This document shows, in pieces, positions 4,750-5,112 of a DNA stretch of 5,112 nucleotides. The translations under genes were made by a program, and so were the position numbers. Source of the DNA: Cytophagales bacterium (GTDB taxonomy: Bacteria; Bacteroidota; Bacteroidia; Cytophagales; Cyclobacteriaceae). The notes under the pieces were generated by a model. That model saw only the letters and a list, made by a program, of their open reading frames with translations. It searched no databases and was not told the DNA's origin. Location: assembly GCA_003541895.1 (NCBI GenBank), contig DPLR01000688.1, forward strand, positions 1-5,112, written 5' to 3'. The first letter of the stretch is position 1; each line of letters opens with the position of its first letter.

Positions 4750-5112
4750 CAACTATGACTACTCTATCCTGTGTCCGTGTTGCAAGCCAACTTGCAGAGA
4801 ATTTCTTCTAACTTTTTCCTTTTCTTCTTTGCAAAAAGCAAAGTAGTCTACTCAAAAAGTGTTAAGCGGAGACAACGAAGGACTAATGTTTGGGAAATGA
4901 TTGTGTGATGCATGCATCCAACTTCCAACACTCCTTTTCTTCCAAATGGGTGCAAGCATTACTTCCATACTCATTTCACTTCACAAACATTCCAAGCAGA
5001 AGTCTATTGATTGATAGAATCTGGTAAAGATTCGGGTATAAATTTGAAAAACCAACAAATAGTCTTAAATATAAAAAGAGTGTGAAAACCTAAATTCAAA
5101 ATAGTAGGCGAG
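4750..5112. other. Intergenic stretch without a convincing gene; several short palindromes
   Basis: No frame here has the length or composition of a gene. Small exact inverted repeats are TGCAAG/CTTGCA (4781-4796, 4-nt loop), CTTTGC/GCAAAG (4827-4843, 5-nt loop) and the 12-bp palindrome GATGCATGCATC (4907-4918). A pyrimidine-rich run precedes the second (about 4801-4830). CTTCCA recurs at about 4922, 4939 and 4962. None has an assignable function. Confidence 0.5.
5064..5076 (+). promoter_or_regulatory. Possible plus-strand promoter for a gene beyond the right edge
   Basis: CTTAAATATAAAA is a strong A/T-rich TATA-box candidate and would start transcription near 5095, close to the window end. 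A second candidate, GGTATAAATTT, lies at 5035-5045. No coding start is visible before the edge. Confidence 0.3.

Noticed and set aside
4764..4841. 25-codon minus-strand frame with a Lys-rich, helix-like stretch (KKKRKKLEEILCKLA)
   Set aside because: It is too short, has a weak TTG start next to a hairpin, and its Lys content follows from the purine-rich strand.
4852..4968. 38-codon minus-strand frame starting MEVMLAPIWKKR
   Set aside because: It has no domain, no clear ribosome-binding site and an odd composition spanning the 12-bp palindrome; a length expected by chance.
1..5112. CRISPR array, insertion sequence or rRNA gene
   Set aside because: No regularly spaced repeat series, transposase frame, terminal inverted repeats or rRNA-like sequence was seen.

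Overview
The window looks archaeal, most likely from the Bathyarchaeia or a related uncultured TACK lineage. The evidence is a PEFP-type C-terminal sorting signal behind a Pro/Thr/Ser linker, Ig-like secreted proteins dense in N-glycosylation sequons, TATA boxes about 26 nt upstream of leaderless or short-leader starts, and a small Cys4 zinc-ribbon protein. The lineage is inferred from protein style, not from a marker gene.

Left part (1-730): the minus strand carries the first 215 residues of a hybrid cluster protein (hcp); the gene runs off the left edge. Its promoter region lies in a short divergent intergenic space.

Decayed block (733-2139, plus strand): three co-directional genes are each broken but still readable: a winged-helix-type regulator with two frameshifts, an arsenate reductase (arsC) with an in-frame TGA inside its active-site loop, and the C-terminal half of a phoU gene with two frameshifts and an in-frame TGA. 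Together they look like a former arsenate/phosphate-responsive cassette. The open frames on both sides are intact, so the damage is local.

Boundary (2140-2253): the plus block and the minus-strand genes converge here, and a sequence resembling a tRNA 3' end lies between them. It may mark an old integration junction.

Right part (2254-4670, minus strand): three secreted or surface-anchored proteins of unknown function (305, 169 and 206 aa) and, between two of them, a 43-aa zinc-ribbon protein. The 206-aa and 169-aa genes share a similar upstream sequence at nearly the same distance from their TATA boxes, suggesting common control. The last 440 bases (4671-5112) hold no convincing gene, only promoter sequence, several small palindromes and a possible plus-strand promoter at the edge.
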